A stretch of 64,000 nucleotides of DNA from Paracentrotus lividus (GCA_940671915.1 CALNVZ010003426.1:5752153-5816152), one strand, 5' to 3'; positions 22,865 to 55,265 are shown, numbered from the stretch's first letter. Numbers and translations: made by a program. Notes: generated by a model not told the origin, from the letters alone.

Positions 22865-22889
22865 NNNNNNNNNNNNNNNNNNNNNNNNN
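22865..22889. other. Scaffold gap (25 N)
   Basis: Exactly 25 N. Sequence after it restarts at the equivalent of position 11626. Confidence 0.99.
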
Positions 22890-23029
22890 GTTACCATGTC
22901 GTCATCGAAAAGTATGCCATAAAATATGAATATGTTAGTAAACTGGTCTATAAGCAGATAAGAGAATTGGACCAACTACTAATAGACCAAGTGAATATTG
23001 TAAAACAGGCAACCAGCCGACTTACTTAC

Positions 23030-23196
23030 ATCTTTGATAGTCGAACTTTTGTAGTGATTGATCATATCTGATCCCCAGGCCTTAGGTATGATTCTTTACA
23101 ACAGGATCAAAGTCTGTCTTATCGAACCGATTCAGATACAGCCATCTGGATGAGAATTCACTGGTACCATCCATCAGGCAGTGCGTTTATCTATTG
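23030..23196 (-). CDS. BBOX-like dioxygenase, exon 2 (copy 2)
   Basis: Same exon as 11784-11959. Here the 5' half is readable as DGTSEFSSRWLYLNRFDKTD then FDPVVKNH, corresponding to WPDEHYSEFQADWLKKR in human BBOX1. The 3' half (KAWGSDMI) is frame-shifted. The acceptor is a T-rich tract ending TTTTTAG, and the donor is AAAGAT/GTAAGT in phase 0, which joins correctly to V-MED of exon 3. The His of the human WPDEH motif has no counterpart in DGTSEF. Confidence 0.75.
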
Positions 23197-23263
23197 CTAA
23201 AAAAAAAAGACAGACCATAAATTACAAGACCTGTGTCTTATAAAATCCTAACCCCCCCCCCCC

Positions 23264-23295
<32 letters not shown>

Positions 23296-23328
23296 CAAAA
23301 AAATTGAAAGGCGTTATTACATCTTAAA

Positions 23329-23413
23329 ATGTTCCGTTGATAACCAGAAGGGCGGCTATTGTTGTACAGAGTCAATGTATAGCGCCCTTTCTGGTTTTTC
23401 TCAAACGGAACAT
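23329..23413. repeat. CCAGAAGGGCGC hairpin, copy 2
   Basis: Counterpart of 12095-12175, with a few indels that weaken the stem. Confidence 0.6.
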
Positions 23414-23843
23414 CTTTGATCTATTAATAGCGCCCTTTTCTGGTTTTCAGCCGACGCCTTATTCTCTCAACATTTTATTTAAAACCTTTATCCATATTAA
23501 CTTGCCACAATTCAGATTTTGCAGCCTCCTGAAGATTGTCTGTTACTCTGTCTGTGTGCAAGATCCAGAGAAAGGTATATCAACAAAATTAATGCTGAGG
23601 AAGATTCACAAATGTACCAATGAATCCCACGATTAAAATCTTTTTACTTCAAACAAGACAACTTCAAAGAGCGGGATTTTTTTTCTGACTCATTCTGTAT
23701 AAGCCACAACTTTCTTCAACATATTGTAAATGTATATGACATTTTTTTTGTTAATAGGGGCCTATTGTTTGTGACTGAAAATATGGAATAAACTAAAGTG
23801 AAAGCTGTCACTGTGATCTGTCTCAGGCTGAGGTTATACCTAC

Positions 23844-24083
23844 TTTGATGTTGTCGTCCCTGCGTCAATTGATCTCGTCATCAAGGGTTCAATTCGACAT
23901 CGATTCTTACAGACTTGCGTTCGATTCTTTGCAAAAGCGCTTCGGGTAAAACCAAGCAGGCATCGGCAGTTATCACGGAGAAACACATAGGCGGTATCGA
24001 CCCACCAACCCATCCCCCCACTCGATCTCGTAGCAGTCACCAGACCTCTGAACCGATGATAACACAGGGGCTTGCGGTTCCTA
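23844..24083 (-). CDS. BBOX-like dioxygenase, exon 1 (copy 2, frame noise)
   Basis: Same exon as 12606-12839 with several single-base indels. RYPYVFLRDNC survives as a VFLRDNCRC block and the rest changes frame. The initiator reads ATAGG where copy 1 has ATGG. The codon that replaces the third zinc cysteine is TGG-like in both copies. Treat 12606-12839 as the better reading. Confidence 0.7.
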
Positions 24084-24699
24084 TATTATCGTTGATGAAT
24101 TCCCTCTTCCCCCAATACCTTCTATCCAATAGGGATGTACAGAACCCCGCTTGGTGTATTTCGTACCTTTACCCTACTATGAAAACGGCTACAAAATCAT
24201 GTTGATTAGATCAAAAGAAGTTCGTCACACTAAGGACTCACATGTTTGATGACCTTTTATGTATCACACGATAACTTTTATGTATATGCAAAATAGAGGA
24301 TATGAACCCTATTATATGGAGCTAGAAAAAAAAACGGTACTAACCAACATCCGCACAAAAAGCTTGAGTCAACTAAGCGTATATACAACGGAAAACATGA
24401 AACGCTTTCTTTTATAGCCCAATACATAATAATAAAGAAATACTGCTTGTGCATATCAGATGAAGGCCCAATTTCTTTTAGAAAATTTTTCTCGATAAAC
24501 TCTTGCGAATAAAGCGAAATTGGATTCGCTAGGTTCGTTCAAATTTAGTTTTTAAAAACAAAAAGCGCTGCTCGCAAAACTTAATTTTTTGTTGACTGAT
24601 GTTTTGACATCCTTTCCTACGCCTATGTAGGAAAATAATTCTTTTCAGTCACACAGGAAACAGACTCTTACGTTAGTAACATTTTAAATGTTTTATCCT

Positions 24700-26973
24700 T
24701 ATTTCATCTTCTATTTTATCATTCTTATGTAATTTCTTTGTTTGTATTTTTTATTTTTTTTATTTATTCAAATATATTTAAAACAGCGATAACAAGATCA
24801 AGATTTAACAATGTAAAGAGCTGTTTTACACTTGTCCTGGTAATAAAAATGATCATATATATACACCACAGCATTATCTACAATAGTATAAATCAACTAA
24901 ATAAAAATTAATGTTTAGGGAGCGCAATTAGTATAAAACAATGCATATTACTAAATCTATTAACAAAATATTTACATCATTGCTTATTACATAGGTAGAT
25001 CCGCATTTTATATCAGTCATAAGTTTGACGAGAGAAAATTAATAATCGTAACGTATTACAAAAAATAATAGTAGGTATACAATACGACTGAGAAAGGCGG
25101 AAATATCTTTTAGAGCAAAATATATTATTTTAGTATGCGAACTGTAACAGATTAGAACTGAGGTATAATTGTTTGTATTAGATTTAAACATGTCAGTGAT
25201 GTTGCATCTGAAGGTTCATTGGGGGGATAGTTGGTTCCAGATTTTTGCCTCCAGCATTATCTAAATGCTTTGCTTATAATTAATTATGCGTTTCGGCTTT
25301 GGGGACAATCACATTAAGAGAGTTTGCGTTCCTAGTGTTAAATTATGTCTATCAAAGTTACATTTCAATTTCGTTACAAAGTCCTTAACGGGGCTAGGCC
25401 ATTTATACCCATTTATTACACATCCAGGTAAGCTAGGAAATTAATCACGTCTTTGTCAATATCGGCCAAGTATTCTTTCATTAAATGATTCCACTGCGTT
25501 TCTTCGTAATTAAAATTGTTTTTAACGATTCGAGCGGCTCGTTTCTGTGCTTCTCAAGAGCATTTCTTTTATTAACGACCGGACAGTTCCCCGACTGAAC
25601 ATGCATAATCATAACAGGCTGAATCATAGATTTATACAAAATATTAAGTAAAGTAGAAATTAATAGTCTTACTACAGTTTCGAAAGAAACATGAACTTTA
25701 TATTGCTACTGATTTACACATAAGTTATTTATATACATCCCACTTCAGTTGATCCATCAATCATTAGGTCCAAGAATCTAATTACTCTAACTTGCCGATC
25801 CTTTGTTCATCTATAAGAATATTAATCTCATTTCTAATAGATCGAGACTTCAGTACATTACTTATAGTTTTGTCTATGTTTTGATACGAAGTCTATTATT
25901 AAATACCATTTTTATTTCATTCATATTCGATTGTAAATGTAAGTTAACATCATAAATAGTTTACCTAGTTACTAAATGACTACGTCGTCTGCAAAAATTA
26001 TTGATGACCCCATTGTTAAATACTTCAGATATTTCTTAATAAATATCAAAACAAGTGGGTCCTAGTATACTACCTGGGAATCCCAATTTTAAGGTCTTTA
26101 TATTTAGAAAGTGCCCTTGATATTGCACAGCCGTTGTTTCTCTTGACAAATAAACTACGGAACCATTGTAAATTTATTTATCACGAACACCATTATTTTT
26201 TCAGCTTAAACAATAACAAATTCAAAATCAATACATCAAAACATTTGGGATATATCTTAAAAAGCAAGCTGCAACTTTTTTCCTTTTCGTTTAGAGCCTC
26301 ATAAAAATCACTCTATTAGACGATGGAGGCATGTTATGTTGATATTGTTTTGTAGAAAAGAGATTGGTCGACCATTATCATATCATGTTCATTTAGATAT
26401 CTTATAAGTTGGGGCTTGCACTTCTTTCTCTTACATTTTCGCCACATGACTTACGACTGAAATGGGTCTGTAATTATTTGCATCCTTTTTGCACCCTTTA
26501 CCTTTATAGATAGGAGTTTGTTCGCGTACTTTCCAATCATCAGGGATTTGTGACCTGAAGTTAAACTTGCATTATATATCACAGTTAATGATTCATAAAA
26601 CATATGGAGATGCTATTCTTAAAAGCTTTGTGTCTAAGTCTAAGATATCCATATTACTGTTAACATCAAGTGAACAGATGTTTCAGGATATTATTGGTTC
26701 AATATTCTTAAAATTCAAAAATATATAGACAATCAGGGTGATCCCACTTTAAAGGTTCTTTTTAGAGAAAGTATTTGAGATATTCTGTCCAATATTTAGC
26801 AAATGTTCATTGATTTCATCATAGTCAACCTCGCATGTATTATTCTCGTGCTTATTTTTTTCCTGTGACTACTTGTAATTCCTTCCAAAGTTTCGTAGAA
26901 TCCATTTTGCTACTTATTAGATATATCATTTGTTAATATTCTTTTTTTCTTCTCCTTATCAAAGTCGTTAGGA

Positions 26974-27014
<41 letters not shown>

Positions 27015-30000
27015 TTCTTTTTTACGATAATTCATTCAAAAGGTATCTTGACTTCTAGACAAATCAAACTTATGTTTTAGCATTATCCCGCCCTTATATA
27101 TAATTTTACCAATTTCAGGTGTCATCCAAGGATAAACTCGTGTTTTAACCTGGTTTCTTTCAAAGGAGCAAATTCATTGGCCAGATGCTTAAAAACTACT
27201 TTTCCACTTTATCCCACATTGTGCTAACCACACATGTCCTGAGAATAATTGCGATACATTAAAGCAGTCTGTTTATTCCTTAATTTATCAGCGAATAATT
27301 GCTCATCAAAATTCTTATAATTACGGAAACGTCTACTTTGATTGATCCTTGAATTTTCTTAAAATGAATACAAGTATATATTAGATAATGGTCGCTTAAA
27401 GCGGATATTTTAGCACGTCACATACTACATGCTTATGTGGCATCGAAACTTTAGGATATGATCAATACATTTAGATGTATTTAATGTTTAACTTCTTCGT
27501 TTATTTTACAAATTTGTTTAAGAAGAAATAAGTTCAATATTCACTAATGGGATTGCTTTGAAGTGAATCACCAGGTATGATAATCAATATTTAGGTCACC
27601 AAGTAAATTAGTTCGTTATCTTCTCTTCTATTTTTCTAAGAATCTAAATATCTCAAAGTATTCAACATTAGCTATTCTGGAGGTCTTATAACAGACAGCC
27701 TTTAATTCAATCTTATCTCTGGCTCGAAGCGAGACAATCTAACCAATAACGCTTCAGTATATCTGTTATGGGTTGCAACGAGTCAACATTAATAATCTTA
27801 CTATTATAATGTACATGAATACACCACTCGCCTTCTACGACCATCAGCTCTATCCCTTTCTGATATCTATGATCATATCCTTCAAATAGAAACAACATTA
27901 ATCATCTTATGAAGGTCATTCTAACTAAGTTTCACCAATACACAGTTATAGGTCGACATTTCAGTGTTTGCTATCATCGCTTATTACCGTAACTTCGATT
28001 TGTCATTAAACTTCTGAACATTTAGGTGTCCTATTTTCCATCATTAATGTTTTAGAAGTATCTTCATTACATTTGTCATATTCTTGTTCATAAAGCATTG
28101 AACCGATGAGACGGCTGATACTCGTGTCAATCAATCATTATTTAGATTTTGTACATTTCATTTATACAAACCTGTTCTTTTCGAATTAGATAATGATGTA
28201 ATATAAGAGTCATGGAGTGTAATCCTTAGTAAAGTTGTTTGTCTGGACTTATGACAGTCTCATTATCGGACAGGTCTCCTTGCCCGGGATGTTATAAGTT
28301 ATTTCTTGGCTTGGCAAAACTTTGCTTTATGACCATAAATAATAACAGTTGAAGCACTGCAGTTTATCAGGATGGCGCATACCTTACGTTTGTGGTCTTT
28401 CTCCGCAGTTATAACAGCCACTAACTATTGCGAGTGCACGATAAGAAATGACTTGGGCATAGAGGCTTTCATCATAATCGGGAGAAGTACTGTTCGTGGC
28501 CTCCCATCCCGAGACTCACGGCAGAATGCGTGGTTGGCATATTCTTTCATATTTTTGGAAAAATGACTGGTTTCCACGGTAACGAATCTTCATGATAATT
28601 ATCGATACAAGACAAATGCATCATGGTATGCTATCGCTGGGTATCTGCCGTATGAGGACTTGGTCATCGTGTCGGTGTCACCCCTCTTAGATGTGAATAA
28701 ATGGTTCCTTGCAAGGCACGAACTCCTTGCTTATTTAAGATTGCACTCATCTTGTCGAGTCAAACTCGGGCTTAATTTGAGTTGTCATGAAATCCATAGT
28801 AGGCCACAGAGAGACAAACCAAGGCATCTCCCGTTTAAACCAGCAATAGCGCGAAATAATATCACGCCTGATTGAAATAACGGGTACACCGTTGGGCAGC
28901 TTTCAAACATATATTGCGCTGTTTCATTTTCGTAGCAATGCTCAGCCGTCACATGATCGATTAGAATTGTTTTGAACCATGTGGAGCTATAACTTCGCTG
29001 AATCGTTATCAGCTTATCTACAGTGCTCGTACCAGCAATATCTATCAACGACGAGCCCAGAGAGAGTTCTTGCATACTGATGCTCGAGATCGTGAAAGTT
29101 TCTGGTGATTGTGAACGTAACATCGGGTGCAGCGCTGCATTAGCCGACCCAAGCTGAGACTCTCGGACACTGAGACTCTTTAGGTCATAGAAACGCAGAT
29201 GGATTGCCTACCGTACGTATAAATCCTCCCGTATTGTTGCTGTGAGCCCAATTTGTGCGAGATAACAAGTGTCCTATCTTTTGTAGATTTCGTTCATGCT
29301 GCGTCAACTGGTATCTTAACCCCCGAGTCTGCTGACGACATTTTGTGGGATCCTCTTTGTGCTTGCACTACGAGAGGCTTGGACATTTAAATTGTGATCA
29401 TACTAGCGAGGGCTTGTCCTCTTTCGTCGTGAAACTTCGGAAGTGCCGTCTCGTTGTGTACTGAAAGAATGTGAACAAATGCAAATGGGAAAACTTCAAA
29501 ATTAATGTATTGCCTTTGATCCTTGATAAGTACGTCATTGTGATATAAAAAAATTTAATAGGGCAAAATGGCGGTCAATATTCCTGTATTATAATTCGGC
29601 ATATATTAGATCAAAGCTGTATGTTGATATAAGATAGACTCAACTTGCAAACTTCATCATGAATTAGCATAGAAAGTTAAAGATCACGACGCGCTTTCAT
29701 ATTAACTCGATAAGGAAAGAATTACGACTATGATAAACATGCGGCGATATTAAGTGTACTCTCGTCTCTTCTCAGCTTGTGTGCGCCAGACAGCAAGATG
29801 AACCGTGTTCTCCTTCCTATACTTTATTCAGCTGCCCGCTATATCACTGGTGCCCATTTCCCCGCCAGTCATGCGAGTGAACACATCGAGCAAAGATATG
29901 TATCCTTTGCTAGCAATGTCACAGTAACGTAGAAAATCACGCTCATAAAAACACGTATGACAGAAGATAGTCAAGTAAAAAACGTAAATTTCATATAAGA

Positions 30001-30120
30001 AAAACTATTAATATCCAAGAAACAAGATACCAACATATTCATGCGTCCAAAAAGAAGAAATAGGTTTATATGTCAGATATGCAGAGGTATATAAAGTCCA
30101 ATCATTATGTTAGTTCCTGA
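24700..30120 (-). mobile_element. CR1/L2-like LINE (copy 2)
   Basis: Counterpart of 13500-18680. All domains are recognisable (endonuclease near 27450-28100, SGNH region near 28800-29300), but frames change every few dozen codons. A 46-base A-rich run at 26974-27015 is absent from copy 1, where ordinary LINE sequence lies. Such a run inside one copy only is more likely a base-calling artefact than an insertion. Confidence 0.8.
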
Positions 30121-31077
30121 TGCGGCGCTCAAGAACACCTTAGTATTCATTGAAATTTGGATTGGAACGAACCGTAATCCTCTTGATTTACTTCACTCGC
30201 AAAGTTGTTCATGGATCTCTTTGACAAGTGAAGCATCGGTGGATACTCACGTAGGTGGGAAAAATGTAACAAACGAACTATACCCAAAGTTTTGGTTGTG
30301 GCTCCTTATGCACAGAGCTGATCATATGGTATTATACCAAAAAAGTATTAGCTATAGAGCATTTCAATTTTCTCAATCAAGGTTAAATCATCTATCTTCC
30401 TGAGTACGAGTCTCTACGAACATTTTTGAACACCCCATGGAATAACCTTTTGGTATTATCATTACATATATGTGGTACAAAACAGTATAAAATGACATTA
30501 TTCTAGTCATTTTTATATGTTTTAGCTTTGTTAACACATTTATATACAAAGTGTTATTTCATACGGTGGTTATTCAAAAATTTGTGTACAACGTGTCACT
30601 TACAGAGTGAAAAGGTAATCCTTAGATAATGCCTGACAATGAATATATTTGTATTTTTACATGTCATTTAGCGACACACAATTTGTGTATATATGTAATA
30701 ATAAAGAACAACTTTGCGTCAGAGTTAATATCTAGTCTTCACACAAAAATTAACATAACATTATATATTGTTCAGTTTTTCTTAATGATTGTTTTTTATT
30801 GTTAAGTCAGCGCGCCTGCCGAGCTATCCATCATTAGTCGTCACTATAGGGTCGCGGTTATTTCAGTTCAGTTCAGTTCATTTTATTTCACTAAATAATT
30901 TTTAATTTTTTTATTTTTAATTATTATTTATTTATTATTTCATTTTTTTTACCGGGGGCCCAAAGGCCCCAAATACCCAAATTTAGGAATTTCCCCCTCT
31001 ACATTTTGGGTCTAGGTTGGGTGGCCCGCTCGTCCGCCTCCCCTGGCCACCCGATATTGCACCTGTCCAGGGGCGGA

Positions 31078-33545
31078 TCCAGCATTCGCCAATTAGGGGG
31101 GGCGGAATTTTTTCACCCAACAATTTCCCTTGATCAGCGGTTTGAAAGGTAAACGCCGCCGGGGGGGGTGGCTGTGTATAGACCTTTAGACCACTTAATT
31201 AACTTAATGTTGCTTATTGCTTGTTTTTTTTTAATGGAACAAGCCAATGTATCCAAGTCAATTAATGCGAGGCGCAAGCGCGAGCCGAAATTTTTTGCTA
31301 TATCAACCTGAAACACATTAATTTTAGCGTTTTTTTTTATCTAAGCTCATAAAGAAAATATTTATATCATTAAAACAATGCGAACGCGAAGCACGAGCGC
31401 AAATTTTGGATTATCAACCTATAAACAATGCATTGAAAGTTCTATTTTGTGCTTTGCTTTTTAAAAGCATACTTATTCATTAACAATTGCGAGCGCGAAG
31501 CGCGTGCCGAAAATTTTTGATAATATATTAACCTTTGATAAACAGTGCATTTCCTAAAAGCGGTCTTTATGCTATGTTTTTATAAGGAAGCTCATATTAT
31601 CGTATCAAACAATGCGAACGCGAAGCGCGAGCCTGAAAATTTAGATATAAAAACCTAAAAAAAACAGTTTTAAAGATTTTCCTTTTGTGCTACGCTTTTT
31701 AAGAAAGATACTTTGTCATTAAAATCAAATGCATGCGCGAAGGCGCGACGCCGAATTTTTGACAATATTATTCAACCTGAAAACAAGTTGCCATTTTTAA
31801 AGCGTGTTTTATGCTATTTTTTTTTTTTTTTTTTTTGTTTAAAAGCGAAAGATTATGTAATTAAAACAATGCGAGCGCATAAGCGCGAGCCGAAAAATTT
31901 TAAAGATATTTCACTGAAAACAGGCATTTAAAGTGTTTTTAATTGCTATGTTATAAAGAAGATACATGTCTCATTACACAATTTGCCGAGTGCGAAGCGC
32001 GAGCTGAAAATTTTAGATATTTAACCTGAAAACAGTGCTTTTTAAGCGTTTTCTAATGCCATGCTTATAAAAGCATACATAACTCATAAAATAATGCGAA
32101 CGCGGAGCGCGAAGCCGAAATTTTTTTGATATATAAGCTTGAAAACATTTAATTTTAAAGCGTTTTTGTGCTCAGCCTCATAAAGAAAATTACAAAGCGA
32201 GCGCGAAGCACGAGCTGAAAATTTAAAGATATGTCAACCTGGGGGGTTTCATGACGAAGGACTTGCTAGACGTTTTATCCGCGAGAAATGGTTATAAGCT
32301 ACTGAAATTGCTTTTGATTTCTGATTGGCTGAGAGCAGATTTGTCAGATAAATTATACGTCAATGCTTCCTCTGAAAACAATGCCATTTTTTAAAGCGTT
32401 TTTATGCTATGTTTATAAGGGAAAGATTATTCTCTTAAACAATGTGAGCGCGAAGCGCGAGCCCTGAAAAATTTTAGAATATTACCTAGAACGGTGCTTT
32501 CAAGTTTTTTTTAATGCTATGATTCTTTAAGAAGAAACCATGTATATCTCATTAAACAAATGCCAGCGCGTAAGCGCGAGCTAATAATTGTAAATAATTT
32601 ATTCAACCTGGATAAAGCAGTGTTTTAACGTTTTTAATGCTTTTTCTATAACCAACAATTGCGACTATTTTTAAAAATATATTACAACTTGAAACAAAGC
32701 TGCATTTTTAAGCACTTTTCGCTGCTGTGCTCAAGAGGATAATTATCTAATTAAATTAAATGAGCTGGAGCGGGAAGCGCAAGCATTTTTTTTTATATGT
32801 TAAACTTGAAAACGAGACCAATAAGTGTTCTTTTTTTTCATTCCTTTTGAAAAATCATTATTATGCTATCTTTTATTGAAAATGTAAGCGAGCGCGAAGC
32901 GCGATCTGAACATTGTCTGTGTATCATTAAAAAACAATACATTATTTAAAAGGTTTTTGTGCTATGCTCATAAAAGGACATTTATCTTCATTAAACAAAT
33001 AATGCTAAGCGCAAAACGCAAGCTGAAATATTCTGATATATTGCCACATACCATTACATTTAGCGCTATGTGCTCACAAAACAGGATAACTTTTATTACC
33101 TCATCAAATACGATATGTCGAGCGCCAAAGCGCAAGTTGAAAATTTCTGTATATTATACTAAAATGGAACATTCCATGTGCTATTTGTTTTTGTTTGTTA
33201 GTCATTTTCTTTGGGCGTGGTATGGATAGGCCTACTCGATTTACTTAAACAAAGTAATCCGAGCGAAGAGCGACAGCTTAAATTGTAAGCGCTTTTCGTC
33301 ATCCTCATAAATACGATTTAATGCGAGCGCGAAGCGGACGCGGAAAACTTTGACCTACTTTCATTTTCCTCTCTACTTTTTCTCTTACTGGTTTTTACTT
33401 TTCATCTTCTCTCTCTCTCTCTCTCTCTTTTTTCTTCTCCTCCCTTTCCCCTTCTTTTCCCTCTTTTTCTTCTTCTTTTCTTTCTTTCTTTCTTTTTTTT
33501 TTGCGCGCCGCCATTGAGGCCCCCCCCCCCTAAATTCCGCCACTG
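31078..33545. mobile_element. TIR transposon with satellite array (copy 2)
   Basis: Counterpart of 19357-21752, with the same CAGGGGCGGATCC start preceded by CCTGTC. At the right end the expected CCTGTC reads CCGTC. Unit number appears the same, which argues against independent evolution of the two copies. Confidence 0.75.
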
Positions 33546-33614
33546 CCGTCTCAATTACTCTATCAAATATATTACCGCGCCTCTACGCGTTGTTAATTAT
33601 ATCACATGGTCAAG

Positions 33615-51596
<17,982 letters not shown>

Positions 51597-52997
51597 GACC
51601 GTCTTCTATGTCTCAAACCCTACATCCCTTTCGTCAGTGTAGCATCTATTTATTAGCTCCTAGTGCCTTAGTAACTGGGTCTGTGCAAACGCATAATGCA
51701 GTCTACCCTATCACCATAGACCCCTTTTGTACCATTGGGCGATGCTGCACTCTCTCAGGCTAGAAAAATAGCATGCTATTTTTCATACGATTAATTAGCC
51801 CTATCAGAGAATATCAGGTTTTTCCCCCGAAGTTGTTCTAAACCTTTTATCCAAACTTGATTTAGTTTGCTGTTTTGCGTTGAATTGAGCTTTGCTGCAC
51901 TAGCCTCAAACCTAAGCGCAACCCATCTTGCACATGTTTTGCAAGCTCGAGGTTGGGTTCTAAAAGTTTATCTCAAGATTGAGCTCGAGCTATTGCAGCA
52001 TCAACATTGAGCTTGACTGATTTTGGTTTCCCCCCCCCCTGATTCGAACTTGCAGCACCGCCTAATTACATTACCTTGTTTTCAACTGATCTTCTTTCAA
52101 TCCACTCCCATTATAAGGGTCCTGGCACAAAGCCAAGTCAATTTTGACAGATATGGTGATGTACAAATCAGTGCTATTATTACAACAAGAGTTTGTTTCA
52201 CAGATCCATGAACAGATAAGCACACAAAAAAAGGTGCTCTTGAATGTATAAAAATTAGTACTATGTGAATTGCCTTGTGAAAATGAAATCTTGTATGACT
52301 GTGCTAGCGCTTATTTGGCATTGTGACCAAGAGAATTCCTTGTTATAACATTATCTTTATGTATTCTTTGTCCATATAATAGGAATGGACTGTATTTTGC
52401 TGTACCCTGGGAATATAACAGCAATTAAGAACAAATGAAATTAACTTGTTGTAGTGAAACCTTGTCTTATCAGGGCCGAGAAACTATAAATTACCATGGA
52501 ATGGTATTTTCAAAATTGTTGTCTTCTAAGCAAGAGTTTGTCAAACAGTGTTCTTTATAAATGAGGTTCCAGCATGCAGTGCTCAAGACAAACTTTTGGT
52601 TCTGGGTTCAAAAAGTTCTTAGATTAAATTAAACGAGTAACATTATATAATTTATCATGCTCTACATGTAGACTGTACCGTGTATAATCTTAAAGTTAAA
52701 TGAAACCTTTGAAAAAGTTCGATGACATTTAAGATTCGAAGCTTGTTATCTTTATTATCAGTGCACTGTATACAAAATATGACCAATTCTGTAATATGAA
52801 GATTTGTTTCTTTACCTTGAACTCTAGATAAGCAGAAGCAAAACGCCAATAGATTATGGATCTAATCTAGCAGACTATTTTAAGAATGATATTGAGATTT
52901 GGCAAGACCTGTGATTCATACAACAACTGTTGTATCTAGATATGTTTGTGATGTGATATATGGTACATGAGACTGCTTGCTTTATCAAATTTTAGTA
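51597..52997 (+). other. RUVBL2 3' UTR, first part
   Basis: Non-coding sequence following the stop. No AATAAA was noticed in the first 1.4 kb. A run of C lies at 52030-52038. Frames here are short and without motifs. Confidence 0.5.
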
Positions 52998-53160
52998 TAT
53001 CTTGAATTGAATTGAATTGACTTTATTTCCACATAATCATTAAAAACATATACAAAGCATCAACAAACAATATAACATAATATACAAAGAAATCAATGGA
53101 AATGTGGAGGGATCTTCAGAAAGTAAATGTTTCATTCATGCTACAAGGATGTAATAATAT
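52998..53160 (-). mobile_element. LINE 3'-end fragment
   Basis: TTGAATTGAATTGAATTGAC followed by TTTATTTCCACATAATCATT. On the minus strand this is an AATAAAG signal followed by a 5-bp microsatellite, the usual 3' end of a CR1/L2-type LINE. No coding part remains. Confidence 0.55.
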
Positions 53161-53264
53161 TTTCTTACAATGAGGCAATTTCCCCTAGTCCCTACACAAA
53201 AAATAAGCTGCAGTCTGTGTGTGTTTGTATTTGTACTAATTCATGCTAAAGTTTTAACGCCTCA

Positions 53265-53966
53265 AAGACTGGGGGGGGGATCATGGGGCCCCCCTCGACA
53301 TTTTCCGCGACCATTCCGCCATGCGAAATTTTATGATCGCGCTGCTAGCTGACTTTATACTTTTAAGTCTCGCGCATCTTTTGAAACCATTTTCGCGAAA
53401 ATTGGTCATACTGTTACGACGCTGCACGATTTTCAAACATATCCGTCAGATCGAAAAACGGCTCAAATACGTGATTTTGTGTACGAAGTCAATGCAAATG
53501 GAGTTTTCTCACCTTATTCTTAAAGATATGATTATTTTCACTTTCATTGGCTGAAATCAATTTACTTTAGCATTATTATGCTTTTAAATGGTTCTTCAAT
53601 AATTTTGGCGAAAACAAAAGGTCGAAAAAACAAAGAAATACATATGAAATTCATAAAACAATGAAATACATAAGAAATTAATTTGGATACGAGAATTTTT
53701 TTCCTAGTACAATCGTGAGGAATGCTATAAGGAATAATAATACACAAAATTAGCATTCTAGTAGCATTATTTTTTTCCAATTAAGAGCAAAAAGTATGAT
53801 TTCATGCATGAATTAGCATAATTATTCATATAAAATACCTAAATCGATATTATTTTTCAAAAATTAACAACACAGTCTTGTAGATTAAATGATAATGATG
53901 ATACACATTGGCGGCCGAGATCTTAGTGGGGGGGGGGGGCCATCATGCCTCCCCCCCCCCAGTCTT
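53265..53966. mobile_element. 0.7-kb element with AAGACTGGGGGG ends
   Basis: The left end AAGACTGGGGGGGGG then ATCATGGGGCCCCCC, and the right end GGGGGGGCCATCATGCCTCC then CCCCCCAGTCTT, are inverted to each other. No open frame of note inside, which is AT-rich. G/C runs at both ends would make a strong stem. Confidence 0.65.
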
Positions 53967-54173
53967 GACAGCTACCAAAACACCCCAGTCTTATTAGGGT
54001 TAAGATTTCTGTGCGCTGTAACATAAAGAATTACGATCAATAGCAAATCGATAGTAACCAATCAGGTTCCTTGTTGCATAGACTTCTTGCGTAAAATTCT
54101 CACATTCTGCACCCATCAGAATGTTTGTTTTAAATTTGGAATTGATCATAACTCTTTACAGCTCTAGGCGTTA

Positions 54174-54265
54174 GAAGGCTCTGCGGAAATAAATGATTGG
54201 AGGGGCAAGCCAATGTGTGTTAAAAATGTCTTGCCCCTCCAATATTTGTTTACTCAGAGTCTTCC
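54174..54265. mobile_element. 92-bp foldback element
   Basis: ATTGGAGGGGCAAG and CTTGCCCCTCCAAT are perfect 14-bp inverted repeats around a 20-base loop. Outer arms (CTCTG-GGAAATAAAT and ATTTGTTTACTCAGAG) extend the stem imperfectly. Confidence 0.7.
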
Positions 54266-55077
54266 AATGCTACTGACCAGGCACCGGCCTTTACTGGGAA
54301 AAACATGGGAAAGTAACCTTGAACATGCATTGACCGTATCTCCTTATTGTATGAATGGTCTTGAATTCACAATAGGGTCACACATGTATACACATTGACC
54401 AGTGTTAGTCTGCCATCACAGACACTTATTTCATACTTGCATACTTGAGCCTAGAATATTCTCTGGACAAGTTGTGTTGAATATGTTTGGAGGAGACAGC
54501 ACCTTGTAACACAGACGTACGATTGTTAAAAAGATACGATTGATTTTTTTTTTTCCGGTTGAATCATCATGGACAGGGTGCCCCAGAGTTGATAAATCTT
54601 AATCCTAAGCCTAACCCTAGCTCTAATCTTAAACATGACTACCTGCGTTCAAAATGAACTTTTTAAAAAGTCAATACAGACCTAAGTTATTTTACAAATT
54701 GTAACTTTCAACGTACATTGTAATATGTCTGCAATTTAGACTAGAGCCATGATTAGGCTGTGAATGACTTGGCCTTTCATGGTCGAATAACTTTCTAAAG
54801 AAGTTTTAGAGCTTATACTCGATTACTGTGCATTGTTTGAATATGGATCACTAAATTCATACAATCACAGTAGAATCCTTTTTTTTTTAAGGGGAAGGGG
54901 CTGTTCGGCTTGGACTGCACATATTTTAAGTACATGTAAAATACTGCAGATGCAGTGTTTCAGGCATTTCCAGGTTTTTGATATAGCATTATTCAAATGC
55001 AGTTTATATGAATGATTTCACTGAACTATCCATTCTGAATTTTGATTATTACCATAACATGTGCTCTTGGAATGATG
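54266..55077. other. No recognised feature
   Basis: AT-rich, short frames only. It probably lies within the RUVBL2 3' UTR if the poly(A) signal near 55590 is used. Confidence 0.4.
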
Positions 55078-55265
55078 TATAGACCAATTCAGTTTGGGTG
55101 TTGTTTTGTCTTATGGTGGCCATAGCTGGGGGGCTTCCAGTATGCACAACAAAAGCAAATGTACATATGGATGCAGACCTAGCTCACATACATACACTTT
55201 GTAGCCCATCTGGAAGCTCCAAGCTATGGTTGGATTGGTGTAAATATGCAATCTATGGCAATTAC
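55078..55265. mobile_element. Palindromic MITE, family copy B
   Basis: Starts TATAGACCAATTCAG, then GGTGGCCATAGCTGGGGGGC, and is mirrored by GAAGCTCCAAGCTATGG. Same family as 46632-46855; outer end more decayed on the right. Confidence 0.6.
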
